Positions 11,259 to 21,840 of a stretch of DNA of 64,000 nt are shown here, piece after piece. Source of the DNA: Sporothrix humicola. Its lineage: Eukaryota; Ascomycota; Sordariomycetes; Ophiostomatales; Ophiostomataceae. Where the stretch lies: the NCBI GenBank assembly GCA_021396245.1, contig WNYE01000063.1, positions 1-64,000 on the forward strand, in the 5' to 3' direction. Position 1 is the first letter of the stretch, and each line of letters opens with the position of its first letter. The notes under the pieces are model-generated. The model saw only the letters and a list, made by a program, of their open reading frames with translations, searched no databases and was not told the DNA's origin. The position numbers were made by a program, and so were the translations under genes.

Positions 11259-12543
11259 GGTGAGGTGATGGAGGACGGGTCGAGGCGATGGAGAGGAGAT
11301 GTGTCGTTGTGAGCGGAAGCTCAGGAGGATCACGGGCGTGGATCAGAAGAGGTTGGTGGCGATGCGGCCCCTTAAAACTGAAATCAAGAGGAAAGGGAAG
11401 CTGCGATGGACGGTTAGTTACACAAATCAGATCGTGGCAACAGGTCCTGCCGTTGCTGCAGTTGTGCGCCCTTTGACACGCGCCTGGCTCATTTGCTGGC
11501 CTGTTTCCGATACGCAGCTGCTATCCTATCGGGAAGGAAGCTCCAAACGCAGCGAAGCTGTCGGCGTGGCAGGAGCAAAGGGGACAACAACAAACAAAAC
11601 AAAGCATCGGAAACTCACCTCATCCGTGATCTCAAACGAGACCAAACAAATAAAACCAGTTGATGAAAAAAAGATGATGACGAACAAAAGAACGGCGGAG
11701 TAAGTCAACACAATTGAATTGAAGACAACGGGAAGAGAGGATGGACGGGAAAACAGGAAATAAGAAAAGACGATTGGGAAACAAGACACGAAAGAGGCGA
11801 GTTTCCAATGGGGACGAGCGAAAAACTTCAGCTGTCCGGAACTGGAATGCGCGCCTACGATAGGACAGCGAGTGCAGTAGGTGCGCAAGGACGAAAAAAC
11901 TCATTGGCTGCATGACACTTATGACGGCAAATCCGGCTCTCAGTCCTTGCTAAGGGGGAATAAGTGGAGCGCACGGTAACGGCTGGTTGTTGCCGCACAC
12001 TCTTCGGTGCATTCAGCGCCCGTTTTGCTCCGCGAACAGCGACCCGACGCTGGAAATAGGGCCGTGCATTACTGGGGAAACACTGTGGATTGGGGGTGGA
12101 GATGTTGCGCAAATGTTACAGCACGGTATGATCCTGCGGCAAATCACTGCACGTGGGTAATCACGGGGACAGGCGACGAAGGTCATCCATGTACCACGGC
12201 AGGGAGGATCCACTTCCGGAGCTGCCTATTTAGCTCCCTTGGCACTGCAGGTGCTAGATCTTCACGACAACGTCGACAAGACGAACGACGACAATTGCAA
12301 CTCTTCCTGCAAATTTCATTCGGCACACTCGAACAGACGAAAACACCAAGTGCCGTTACGACATAACAAAAAAATCTTGTATGGCGCCTTGACACCACAT
12401 CTAGCCTGGCCTGCTGTCTGCTGGACGGCAGTTGAGAAGCTGGGAGGACGACAGAGACGATCTCGCGTGACGGCATCCTAAGCCCCATCTGTCAAGGCTA
12501 GAGAAACACCACGGGCATCCAGGGCCCGCAACACCTGCCCACC
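11259..12543. promoter_or_regulatory. Divergent intergenic region between KGD1 and TFB1
   Basis: About 1.3 kb separates two divergent starts and must hold both promoters. The part next to KGD1 (11500-11830) is A/G-rich on the plus strand, so CT-rich on the KGD1 sense strand, as often seen before fungal genes. A CACGTG core occurs near 12151. No convincing ORF. Confidence 0.5.
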
Positions 12544-14581
12544 ATGGCGGCCGCACAAGGAAACGCCGTGTACAAGAAGAAGGAGGGCATTATTGCCGTG
12601 TCCGACGACCACACCCGAGTCACATGGACCCCGTCGGCAGGTGGAGCGGCCGTGACGCTGGCCACGGCAAACATTACAAGTGAGTGATATGGGATGGAAT
12701 CGTGAGGCAGGCCCCAGCTTCCACGGGTGTACTGACGGCAAAGACCTCCAGCAGACCCCCGACTCCGTGCCCAAGGTCATGCTCAAGATATTTGAGAAAA
12801 TCCCCGGCACCGAAGGCGAACCGACATCCTTCCTCTTCCACTTTAACTCCCCCAACGACGCCCGGCCCCAAGCGAACGTTGTCAAGGACCTGCTGTCGCG
12901 CATAATTGCTGACAGCCGGGTGAATGACCCCAACCTGCCAAAACCATTATCTGCTGCTGGAACACCACAGCCCGATGCAGGCACTCCAGCAAGCAGCAAA
13001 AGCGCAAAGGCTGCCGATGCTGGCGGGAGTGCCTCTGCAGCCATGTCGTTTGCTAACACGGCGACGGCAAAGCCTACGTCGGAGCGCTGGTTCGACGACA
13101 ACCAGCTGAAAGTGGACATTGAACTGCAACAGTCCTTAATGAAGAAGGACAAAAACCTGCACCAGACATACATGGACGCCCAAAAGTCCAAACCGGAATC
13201 AATATCGGATGCTGCCTTCAACTCACAGTTCTGGTCGACAAGAACGTCACTTCTGCGAGCACACGCCATCGAGACGAACCAAAAGAAGGGCGCATACAAC
13301 GTTCTGTCGACTATCAAGCCCAAGACAGTGGACGGCGAGCTGAAGCTCAACATTAGCCTTGAGCAGGTGCAGATGATTCTCAACCAGCACCCGCTGGTAA
13401 AGCGTATCTACAATGAGAATGTTCCCCGGATATCAGAAGCCCAGTTCTGGTCGCGGTTCTTCCTCAGCAAGCTTTCCAAGAAATTACGAGGCGAGCGGGT
13501 GCTAGACAGCGAGCGGGCTGATCCGCTTTTTGATCGGTACGATGAGGCCGACGACACAATCGTAACCAGTCTCATCTTGTCAACACATGTGCCGCATATA
13601 ATCGACCTCGAGGCCAACGAAGAGAACCAGGGCGGTTTTAAGAGCGGTAACCGCAAAGATGTTGAGATGCGGCCGCGGTCCAATATTCCCATCGTGCGGA
13701 CGTTGAACAGCTTAAGTGAAAAGATCATGGCAACGGTTGCACCATCAGACCAGGATCCAACCACCAGTTCACAGGCCGATGTCGACACACAAGAGGAGTT
13801 GACACTACGTGATTTGCGCGGAGATGTTGAGACCAACCGCATTATCTTAAATGTGCGCGAGCAGAGCAGATTCTTCTCAGACAACAACGCAGCCTCGGCA
13901 CAAGACCAAGCAGTGTATGAGAAGCAGGTGCCGTCTGAAGTGCTGTTTGACGTTCAGGCCGACATCGACACACTTGAAGGGGATGGCGCCGGTGGTATTG
14001 ATCTTCACGCGGGTCTTGGTATTGATGAGGAGAGCGATAGTGACGAGGAGAACACCCGGCGAGCAGACCATGTGGGATCGCGTGCTGCGAGACAAGCAGC
14101 GCAGAAACAGGTCCTTACTGCTGTAAAACGGAAACGTGCAGAGCTCTACGGTCACAGCAGCGACGAGCAGACGCCCATGGGTATCCCAGCAGACACGGCA
14201 CAGAAAGCGTACATTACAAACGCAACCACGACCGAGTTCCTCAAGCAGTTCTGGAACGCATTCTTGTCTGGCGACCCAGATCGGGCGCAAGAGCTGGCAT
14301 ACCACGTTGAGTCGCTGGCACGGTCCATGACACGCATCGAGGCCGTGGCCGACGAGGCGGAAGAGGCACGGAACAAGGTCATTGAAGAGAAGAAAGAAGA
14401 GATCCGAGTCCTATTTGGCCGCACAGGGCGGCGTATCAAATGGCGGCCAGAGATGATTGGCGGCGGCAGAAAAGCAGTGAAAGTGCTCCTCGGACCGACA
14501 ATCAGTAGTCTGGAGACGGCGCAGAATCTATACAAGGCGGCCCTTGCAGCCGAGGGATTGAAGCCGAGCACAGAGTCGTAA
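12544..14581 (+). CDS. TFB1: TFIIH core subunit Tfb1 (p62)
   Basis: Tfb1/p62 is a structural subunit of general transcription and DNA-repair factor TFIIH in the nucleus. Exons are 12544-12679 and 12744-14581, with a 64 nt intron bearing a TACTGAC branch-like site; product 657 aa. The first exon supplies the start of the PH-like domain (VYKKKEGIIAVSDDHTRVTW), which continues across the splice as NITNLQQTPDSVPKVMLKIFEK. Two BSD domains follow: around the ERWFDDNQLKVD...FWSTRTSLLRAHAIE segment, and around ISEAQFWSRFFLSKLSKKLRGER. Acidic linkers and a helical C-terminus are typical. The ATG sits in CCACCATGGCG. Confidence 0.95.
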
Positions 14582-15005
14582 AGTGAGGATTTTCCAAAAT
14601 CACTTTGCCTCACATTTCATGACATATGTTGTAATATATATCATAGAAAACAAATACCCATTTATGAGATAACTACGACGTAATTATTCTACAGAGATTT
14701 TTTACAAGTGATATTTGCCAATTGATGACGGTTACAGGGGAGCGTGTGCGCTAGCCGTTAGCGGCCTTAAGAGGCTCAAGGCTAAACAGGCCATCGAATT
14801 CTAGCCCCTGATTGGTCAGGAACGGCGCAACGACGTATTATCGATATTGAAAAATGCGAATTTCAAATCCGGAACTTTGATCTGTTTGCGCAAGGTCACT
14901 TCAACACGCAACAGCGCAACAGGCCAGCACCAGACGGACACAGGGATTACGATTCGGCTCCCTACACCGCCCAATGCGACGGGCATCCAACAGAACGTGT
15001 TCCGG
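14582..15005. other. Short intergenic region
   Basis: AT-rich 3' flank of TFB1 (14600-14720) followed by the leader of the AAA ATPase gene. The reading frame downstream is open from 14847 but without an ATG before 15006. Nothing else seen. Confidence 0.6.
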
Positions 15006-18000
15006 ATGCATACCGCAGGGGCTCGGGCCCTGCAGTCGGTGGCAGCGGCACCCAAACAATACAATCAATACCGAAGTCGCATCATCAGCCAACGGCAGAC
15101 TCTGGGCGCAGTCCGGGGCTTTGTCAGCTCGCCAGCACGGCCTACACGGTCAGAAGATCCCGGAACGGGCCGTGATGACGACTTACTACCGGAAAATACG
15201 GCCCATGAAGGCGCGGGAGCCCCTGAAAACGGGAACAGCTCGGGACATGATGCACCGTCAACAGCTCCGACATTGTCCTCGACGACGTCGGGAAACAGCA
15301 CAAATTCTGGCCCGGCAGTGCCTTCTACACCGCCAGCGCCCAATGTGCCAACAATACCAACAGCTGGCTCGGGATCCTCGATAGCGGCACAACCGACTGA
15401 CGGATTCAAGGAGGCGTTTTCAGCCGCGGTTACTGGTGGCCGGAATCGTTCATCTCGGTCTAGAAATCAGGACGCCATGCCAGCAATTGCCCTCCCCGAC
15501 TGGTTTTTGAAAGACCGCGTTCGCCTGCACAGCAAGAGCCAACCGGTATTTTCCTCCCATTCGCCACACAGCTCCGACCTTGCCGCCGTCAGCAGCCTCA
15601 TCTTTCCAAAAACGTCCGACCAGAAATCAGCACCAACATCTTCAGATACCCTCACCTCGTCGCCAGATGATATCGGCCTGTCTTCTCTCTCATTAAGTGA
15701 CCGAGAGTCTTTACATCAGTACTTTGATGCCTGGCTAGACGGCGCATCTTGGGACGCTCGCAAAATTTCTCAAGCTGCGACACATCTTCGTGATGGCCAA
15801 CTCGAAGCTGTTACAAGGCGAGGGGCTGCTGTAGCGGCTGCGGCATCATATGCGGTAGCAGCCCTTACCTACAACGGCCAGGCACCACCTACAGAAAATA
15901 CGGAAGAGGTGCCAAAGGCTGCAGAGCTCGAGAGGTTAGACCCTTATAATGCTCTCAACCTTCCTCATCTTCCTTTTTCCGCGCCATCTCAAGAGGCAAT
16001 CAAAGAGAGCCTTGGAAAGGGCTCCCTGTACTCCATTGCAAGGGCAGCGGACTCTGCCATCTCTCACGGCACCCCAACAAGGACCGATCCCGGCGAGCAG
16101 CTCGTGTTTCGCGAGCTTTACTCGACGATCGCAACCGAGTTGCGGGCCGTGTCACCTGCAAAACAGACCAAGGACTTTAAGCGGCCCGTGTCCGTCTTGA
16201 CGATCATGAACTACAAAGGCCGCAGCAAAGCTGAGTCTCTAATTGACGATGTGGCACACGCTCTGTCGGCCCACGTGGTCCACCTCGATGCTGGCAGCAT
16301 TGCCGACATTGCCGGGCCCTATCTCGGTCAAACTGCCTACTGGGCCCGCGGACATATTGCGATGCTTGGCTACGCGGTCGCTCTTAAGAACGGCCAGACT
16401 GTCCCTCGCACCAACCCGTCCAATGACGACGGCGACTCGGAGATTTCCCTGGCCATGTCGCGGATTCCTGTGTCCATTATGCGGGCTTCGGGAGGCCCGC
16501 GACTGAACATGAAGGGATTCGCGACTCCTGCTGAATCAGAGGACCGTTGGGACGACCTCAAAATGAACAATGTTTTGGAGGCCATGATCCGTGCAGCCGA
16601 TGCTGCACCATCATCTTCGTCGACGGCTTCTTCGGGGCTGACGCCGACATCCACAGAGCCAAGCAATCTGATTCTCCATCTCCATCACTTTGTTGAGATG
16701 AGCTCGACGATCGAGGGCACGCAAATCATCACCAAGCTGCGTAATCTCGTCGACCGCCTGTGGCAAAAGGGCCGCAAGATTGTACTTGTCGGATCTACAT
16801 CGGCAGATATGAATGCAACCCCAAGCTTGCTAGAGAGAGCCGAAGAGCTGCGCCAGGAAGACTACCACATTATTCCATATCGCGTGGCCGACGGCCCGGT
16901 GACTCGCGAAATGGAATCACAGGACACATTCAACGAGAACATGAACAACATCCGGTCCATGATCTCGTCCCTGACTGGTCAGCCACTGGATAAGGGCGTT
17001 CTACCTTGGGCAGCAAACGATAGTGGAAACGGGTTCAATATTGTTTCGATAGAGCTCAAGCTGGCCCTGTCTTCTACCATCTATGATATCCACTGGGTGT
17101 ACCGCTTTTCTACACAGGTTATTGCCAACAGCGGGTACATTGCACCATCAAGATCATCTCTCCACACACCGTCTTCGTCGCCACAGTTGAAAGACAGCCT
17201 TGACGAGCACTCTTTCCTCTACGCTCTTCGGTCCATGCAAGACCAGGACCAGATGTGGAAGGAGACCACAGGCGCTCAGGAACCTTACTACTCACCTCTT
17301 ACGGTCAGTCAGGAAACAGACTCCAGTGCCGAGCCAACACACGAGGTCCGCATCAATGGTGTTCTCACAAAGGTGTCGTCTAGTGACTACACCGAGTACG
17401 AGAAGAAGTTTCTGTCGGATCTGATCGATGCAAAGGACATCAAGACTACATTTGACGACATTGTCATCCCCGAAGATATCAAGGAGTCGCTCAAGGCCCT
17501 GACCTCTCTGTCACTCATTCGTCCAGAGGCCTTTTTGTATGGTGTGCTCGCCGCCGAACGTATCCCAGGCTGTCTGTTGTACGGCCCGCCCGGTACAGGC
17601 AAGACTCTCATGGCCAAGGCTGTGGCCAAGCAGAGCGGCGCCAACATGCTCGAGATTAGTTCCGCCAGCATCAATGACATGTGGGTCGGCAACAGCGAGA
17701 AGAATGTCCAGGGGCTATTCTCTCTAGCGCGCAAGTTGTCGCCCGTCGTCATCTTCCTCGATGAGGCCGACGCCCTCCTGGGTGCCAGGCAAGCCAGGCC
17801 CAGCCGTGGCGGCCACCGCGAGACCATCAACCAGTTCTTGCGCGAGTGGGACGGCCTCGCGTCCAACATGAAGGCCTTCATCATGGTCGCCACGAACCGG
17901 CCCTTTGACCTCGACGAGGCCGTTTTGCGCCGTCTCCCGCGGCGGATTCTGGTTGATCTGCCGCTGCGCGACAGCCGCCTGGCCATTTTGCGTGTGATGC

Positions 18001-18398
18001 TACGCGACGAGGTCCTCGACAACGACACTGTTTCGCTTGACAAGCTGGCCGCCGACACCGAGCTGTACTCGGGCTCTGACCTCAAAAACCTTTGCGTCGC
18101 CGCTGCCATGGAGGCCGTCCGCGAAGAAGTCCGTGCACAGGCTGCACACACCGGCCCGGACCCCTTTGTTTTCCCTGAGCGGCGCATTCTGGCTGGCCGC
18201 CACTTTGACAAGGCTCTCCAAGAAATCGGCGCCAGCATTAGCGAGGACATGTCCTCCCTGCAGGCCATCCGCCGCTTCGACGAGCGCTATGGCGACAACA
18301 GCAGCAAGCGCCGCAAGAAGCGGCAGCGGGGTATGGGCTTCGAGGTGGTCAAGGGCCCTGTGCAGACTGAAGAGGCACGTGTTCGGCAGCCGGCCTAG
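15006..18398 (+). CDS. Large mitochondrial AAA ATPase with Msp1/ATAD1-like domain
   Basis: The intronless frame gives 1130 aa from ATG 15006. The N-terminus (MHTAGARALQSVAAAP...RSRIISQRQ) is Arg/Ala-rich without acids, like a mitochondrial presequence. A long low-complexity Ser/Thr/Pro segment follows to about residue 160, then a region of about 700 residues that I do not recognise. The single AAA module lies near the C-terminus: Walker A GPPGTGKT at about 859-866, Walker B VVIFLDEADALLG at about 915-927, sensor/arginine region ATNRPFDLDEAVLRRLPRR. The LRRLPRR-hydrophobic-LPL sequence and the 'AVAKQSGANMLEIS' helix match the Msp1/ATAD1 group, which extracts misplaced tail-anchored proteins from membranes. 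Msp1 itself is about 360 aa, so this is a distinct, larger relative; substrate unknown. Confidence 0.85.
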   Translation: MHTAGARALQSVAAAPKQYNQYRSRIISQRQTLGAVRGFVSSPARPTRSEDPGTGRDDDLLPENTAHEGAGAPENGNSSGHDAPSTAPTLSSTTSGNSTNSGPAVPSTPPAPNVPTIPTAGSGSSIAAQPTDGFKEAFSAAVTGGRNRSSRSRNQDAMPAIALPDWFLKDRVRLHSKSQPVFSSHSPHSSDLAAVSSLIFPKTSDQKSAPTSSDTLTSSPDDIGLSSLSLSDRESLHQYFDAWLDGASWDARKISQAATHLRDGQLEAVTRRGAAVAAAASYAVAALTYNGQAPPTENTEEVPKAAELERLDPYNALNLPHLPFSAPSQEAIKESLGKGSLYSIARAADSAISHGTPTRTDPGEQLVFRELYSTIATELRAVSPAKQTKDFKRPVSVLTIMNYKGRSKAESLIDDVAHALSAHVVHLDAGSIADIAGPYLGQTAYWARGHIAMLGYAVALKNGQTVPRTNPSNDDGDSEISLAMSRIPVSIMRASGGPRLNMKGFATPAESEDRWDDLKMNNVLEAMIRAADAAPSSSSTASSGLTPTSTEPSNLILHLHHFVEMSSTIEGTQIITKLRNLVDRLWQKGRKIVLVGSTSADMNATPSLLERAEELRQEDYHIIPYRVADGPVTREMESQDTFNENMNNIRSMISSLTGQPLDKGVLPWAANDSGNGFNIVSIELKLALSSTIYDIHWVYRFSTQVIANSGYIAPSRSSLHTPSSSPQLKDSLDEHSFLYALRSMQDQDQMWKETTGAQEPYYSPLTVSQETDSSAEPTHEVRINGVLTKVSSSDYTEYEKKFLSDLIDAKDIKTTFDDIVIPEDIKESLKALTSLSLIRPEAFLYGVLAAERIPGCLLYGPPGTGKTLMAKAVAKQSGANMLEISSASINDMWVGNSEKNVQGLFSLARKLSPVVIFLDEADALLGARQARPSRGGHRETINQFLREWDGLASNMKAFIMVATNRPFDLDEAVLRRLPRRILVDLPLRDSRLAILRVMLRDEVLDNDTVSLDKLAADTELYSGSDLKNLCVAAAMEAVREEVRAQAAHTGPDPFVFPERRILAGRHFDKALQEIGASISEDMSSLQAIRRFDERYGDNSSKRRKKRQRGMGFEVVKGPVQTEEARVRQPA

Positions 18399-18884
18399 GA
18401 AGCGTTCGCATTTTTTTATTTATTCTTTTTCTAAAGGTATGGAATGTAAGATATGGCCGTTTGCTGAATCTATCTATGAGCAATGTACGGAGTAAAGATA
18501 TCAACCATCCTGTATTTATATCATGCCTGAAAAGTATTTTGTTTTTCGAAGTGTACCATTTAGAATACGCATGAAAAGCACATTCACATTCACTGTTTCA
18601 TCGATCCCGGAAAATTACGGGGTGCTGGTTTTTTTTATGATTTTTTATTTAGCAAGAACAGAATTGTTATAAAAATTTATCAACATGGAAGTAAACATAA
18701 GTTTTTTATCAAGCGTGCCTGAAATGAACTGGCACTAGTCGTTTTCATCATAATCGGTTGCCCTTGGGGAAAGTCCCCTTTAGTTTTTTACATCTTATCA
18801 TATCATCCGTGAAATTTGAAACGTTGTAGTTTAGTTTTCCTCCACCGTGTCTTTTTACAAGTTCATTTCGTTACCAGAAACGTA
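18399..18884. other. Convergent intergenic region
   Basis: AT-rich 3' flanks of the AAA ATPase gene (+) and the caspase-like/C2H2 gene (-). A TACGGAGTA 9-mer is at 18486-18494. No ORF or RNA gene seen. Confidence 0.6.
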
Positions 18885-21840
18885 TCAATGCTGGCCAACA
18901 ACAATGTTGCGGTCGCTATCCTTTCCCGATGGCTCTTGTTGCGCTTCGGGTGTTCTTCTGGGGCTGATTCTACCACCATTCTTTGTGGCATCCTTCTCGT
19001 CCGCCCCAAGGTCGTCTGTCTCGTCGGGGACTGCCGTCCTCTCCGGGTCTTGCCCTGGCGTGTCGTCTCTTGGCGGCGAGGGAGTATTGGGCACAGCGAC
19101 CTCAATTACCGACCTCGATCGCTCTCGGCTATTTCTTCCGTCGGATGGAGACGCATACCGCATTGGCTCATCATTGTTTTGTTCATGTTGCTGCCGATCT
19201 TCGCCCTCCTGCTGGGGATGCTCTTTTGACGGGAGGACCCGCTCGTGTTCTTCAATCTGGGCCCTTGGCTGCGAAGCTGCCACGTTGTCGCTGCCGTGTC
19301 CGGTCCACTCTTGGATCACAGGCCGGATCGGATTATCCAGCTTCCATTCGTCCGGCCCGACCCGTTTCGCGATCCCCACTTCTGGCCGTGTTGCCCAGTT
19401 GGTCAGCGTCGGGTCCGTCTTGCCACCAAAGACCACCAGTGGCTCGCGCCCGGCCGCAGCTCCCTCGAGATGACGCGCCACATGCTCCATGCGGTCGTCC
19501 CATGCACTGTTGCCGTGGAACTCGACACCACAGCCTGGTGACGGACAGATCATAAAGTCTGGCAGTCGGCAGCGCGGCTTGACGCCGTCTTGCTGAAGAT
19601 CCTTCAAGCGATTCTCCCACTCCAAAAACGCGGGGTGGTTCGTCGTCTTACCCGCCATCTTGGCCGGCCTCATAAGTTTTTTGACATTGGCCGGAGTGTG
19701 CATTCGCCGTAAATGCTGCGTGAAAAGATCTTTTCGGTTGAATATGGTGCCGTTCGGCAGCGAAAATCCGTTGTGCGCGGCACCCGGCGTTTTGTTGACG
19801 ATCTTGCTGCACGTCTCCACTCGACAGACCCAGTAGTGAAGCAAGATGTGCTGGCTCATGACATGCCGCTTCCACTCGTTTTTGCTCGCAAACGTCGAGT
19901 CGCACCCGGCCCATTTGAAAACACAGTGGAACGGCCGCGTGTGTTGCTTCCGCACATGGTTCTGCAGTGAGTCAACATCTTTGAACCCGGCCTTACACTG
20001 ATCGCACATGTGGTTTTGGCCGGCCAGCTTGATAGAGATTTTGAAAGGTTTCTGCGCGGCTGCCACGAGCAAGGCGTCTCTTTCTGAATATCCACTATCG
20101 ACAAGTTGGCGAGACAGTTCTTGTTGTGAGATCCGTTGCTGCTCCTGCTGCCGCTGCTGCTGTTGCTGCTGTTGGAGGTTAGATTGCGGAGGCCGGTATA
20201 TAGGCCGATCGGTTGCTATCGGAGCGTGTTCCACTCTCCGGTTTATTGACGGAAGAGAACTAGGGCCAGAGGGAAGGATCTTTCTCTCAGTTGGCAAGGC
20301 TTTCCTGACCTTCCTGAGGCCAGGATCGCCTGGTCCGTGTGCCGCATTGGGGGCTCTAGTAAACCCAGTAGTGGAAGAAGGCTCATAACCGATAGTGTGA
20401 TCGGCTATTGTTGGGTGTTCTTCTACAGGTCGCGAGGGGCTGCTTTCGTCCCACAGCTTGGCGGAAAGGTTGGTATCGATCTTGTCAAGAAGGTCGAGAG
20501 GAATATCCCCTATTGTCGTGTATCCAACAAGCAATTCGGCCGGGCAGTCCGAAAACGACTCCCATTCGGATGCGGGAATACGTAGCACTATCATAGTTGA
20601 AAACCCCGAACGAAGGCCTTCAAACTGAACACTGTTGCGTGCTCTTGGCTCAGCGTCGAAGATCCACTGGGTCCATCTAGTCACGGCTTCTATGCCCTTT
20701 AAGATTCGAATGCAGAGCACAACCTGGGGTTCGTTCGGAATGGGGGCGAGGACGATGCTGCGATTTTCTTGAAGGAAGTAGTGATTTGGCAAGTGTTGCT
20801 GGTCTGCGATAGGCCTCGGCACTGGTTCTTTGGGCGGGCGTCCTCGACCCCGAGGCTTGTGGATGGTCATGCGGGCAGCAACCTGCCTGTGCAGTGTTTC
20901 GACTGTTATTGAGTCGCCATATGCGACAGCAGACAGCTCATTGGCCAGTGCTTTGGTGAAGCTGATGTGGGCTTGCTCAGATTCAACAGGTGGCGCATCG
21001 ACAACCTCGACAACTTTGCGCTTGGCAGTACCTAGTGGATTCCTAGTATACTGGGGGTGGCGGATGCAGTTGTGGTCTAACAACAATAACACATCACACA
21101 GCGAGCGATTGTATGCTGACTCAATGGTTCCAGAGTCTACAACAATATTTGCACCGTCGTGTCGTCTATATTGAAGTCAGCATAGTTGGGTCATGGAGTG
21201 TGAGACTGATTGGAAACTAAGAAACGTACGGCATCCAGATCGGCGGCGCTCCCGAGTCCTCGCTGGCAAGACAACGGCCGGCATAATGCAGGATGGCCAG
21301 CTTCTCGGGTGTGTTGTTTTTGCTGAAGAAAGATGCCACAACAGAGTTAAGTTCGTGCTCGGCGTTGGCGGACGGGATCGAGAACACTTCAGTAGAATAG
21401 TTGAAAGACTGCCGGAAAACCGACTTAAGACGCCTTGTTGCATCCTTGACCTCCCTGCTATCTTCATCCCAGTAAAGAAGCAGGACATTGACCTCTGCGT
21501 ATGTCGGAGTCCGCCGGTCCCGGCCTGTACTGGCGGCTTGGTTGAACCTTCTGTTAACGTCTAGTAGAGTCTCAAGTGGAGCGCGATCGGTTGCGGCAGT
21601 GATGCTGCTGCTGGCGCTTGTTCGGCCCGGACTGCTGCCGTTGATGGGACTGTTGACAGCTAAAAAGCCATTGCTGCTCCGGCCTCTGCTGTCATCCTTG
21701 TGGGCTCTATGCAGTGCTTGATGGGCCACATCCTTGATAGCGCCCGACCCAACGGGGCTGGAAGCTGGGTCGAGACGCGTGCGCTTCACCGATGCCTCGG
21801 CAGCCTCCTTGTCGGCGTCCCGGTACCTCTTATTGTCCAT
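18885..21840 (-). CDS. Degenerate caspase-like domain fused to C2H2 zinc fingers
   Basis: Minus-strand exons are 21840-21230 and 21165-18885, with a 64 nt intron; product 963 aa. After a disordered N-terminus, residues about 117-270 look like a caspase/metacaspase fold: VNVLLLYWDEDSREVKDATRRLKSVF, then LAILHYAGRC (184-190), a strand DVLLLLDHNC (228-237), then ISFTKALANELSAVAYGD. In active C14 enzymes the equivalent motifs are HYAGHG and DCC/DSC. Here the His position is Arg189, and the Cys position appears shifted or replaced (DHNC), so an inactive fold is inferred. A conserved-looking region follows (EAVTRWTQWIFDAEP...PAELLVGYTTIGDI), then a Gln repeat, then C2H2 fingers from about residue 588 (MCDQCKAGFKDVDSLQNHVRKQH, HCVFKWAGCDSTFASKNEWKRHVMSQH and more). 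The C-terminus is charged and disordered. A nuclear or regulatory role is plausible but unproven. Confidence 0.8.
20130..20180 (-). repeat. CAG-type trinucleotide tract (poly-Gln)
   Basis: Imperfect CTG/TTG repeats on the plus strand read as a Gln-rich run (NLQQQQQQQRQQEQQ) in the caspase-like/C2H2 protein, in the linker before the fingers. Confidence 0.85.

Noticed and set aside
14847..15005. N-terminal extension of the AAA ATPase
   Set aside because: The extension opens at a TTG codon with no ATG before 15006; the ATG at 15006 gives the presequence.
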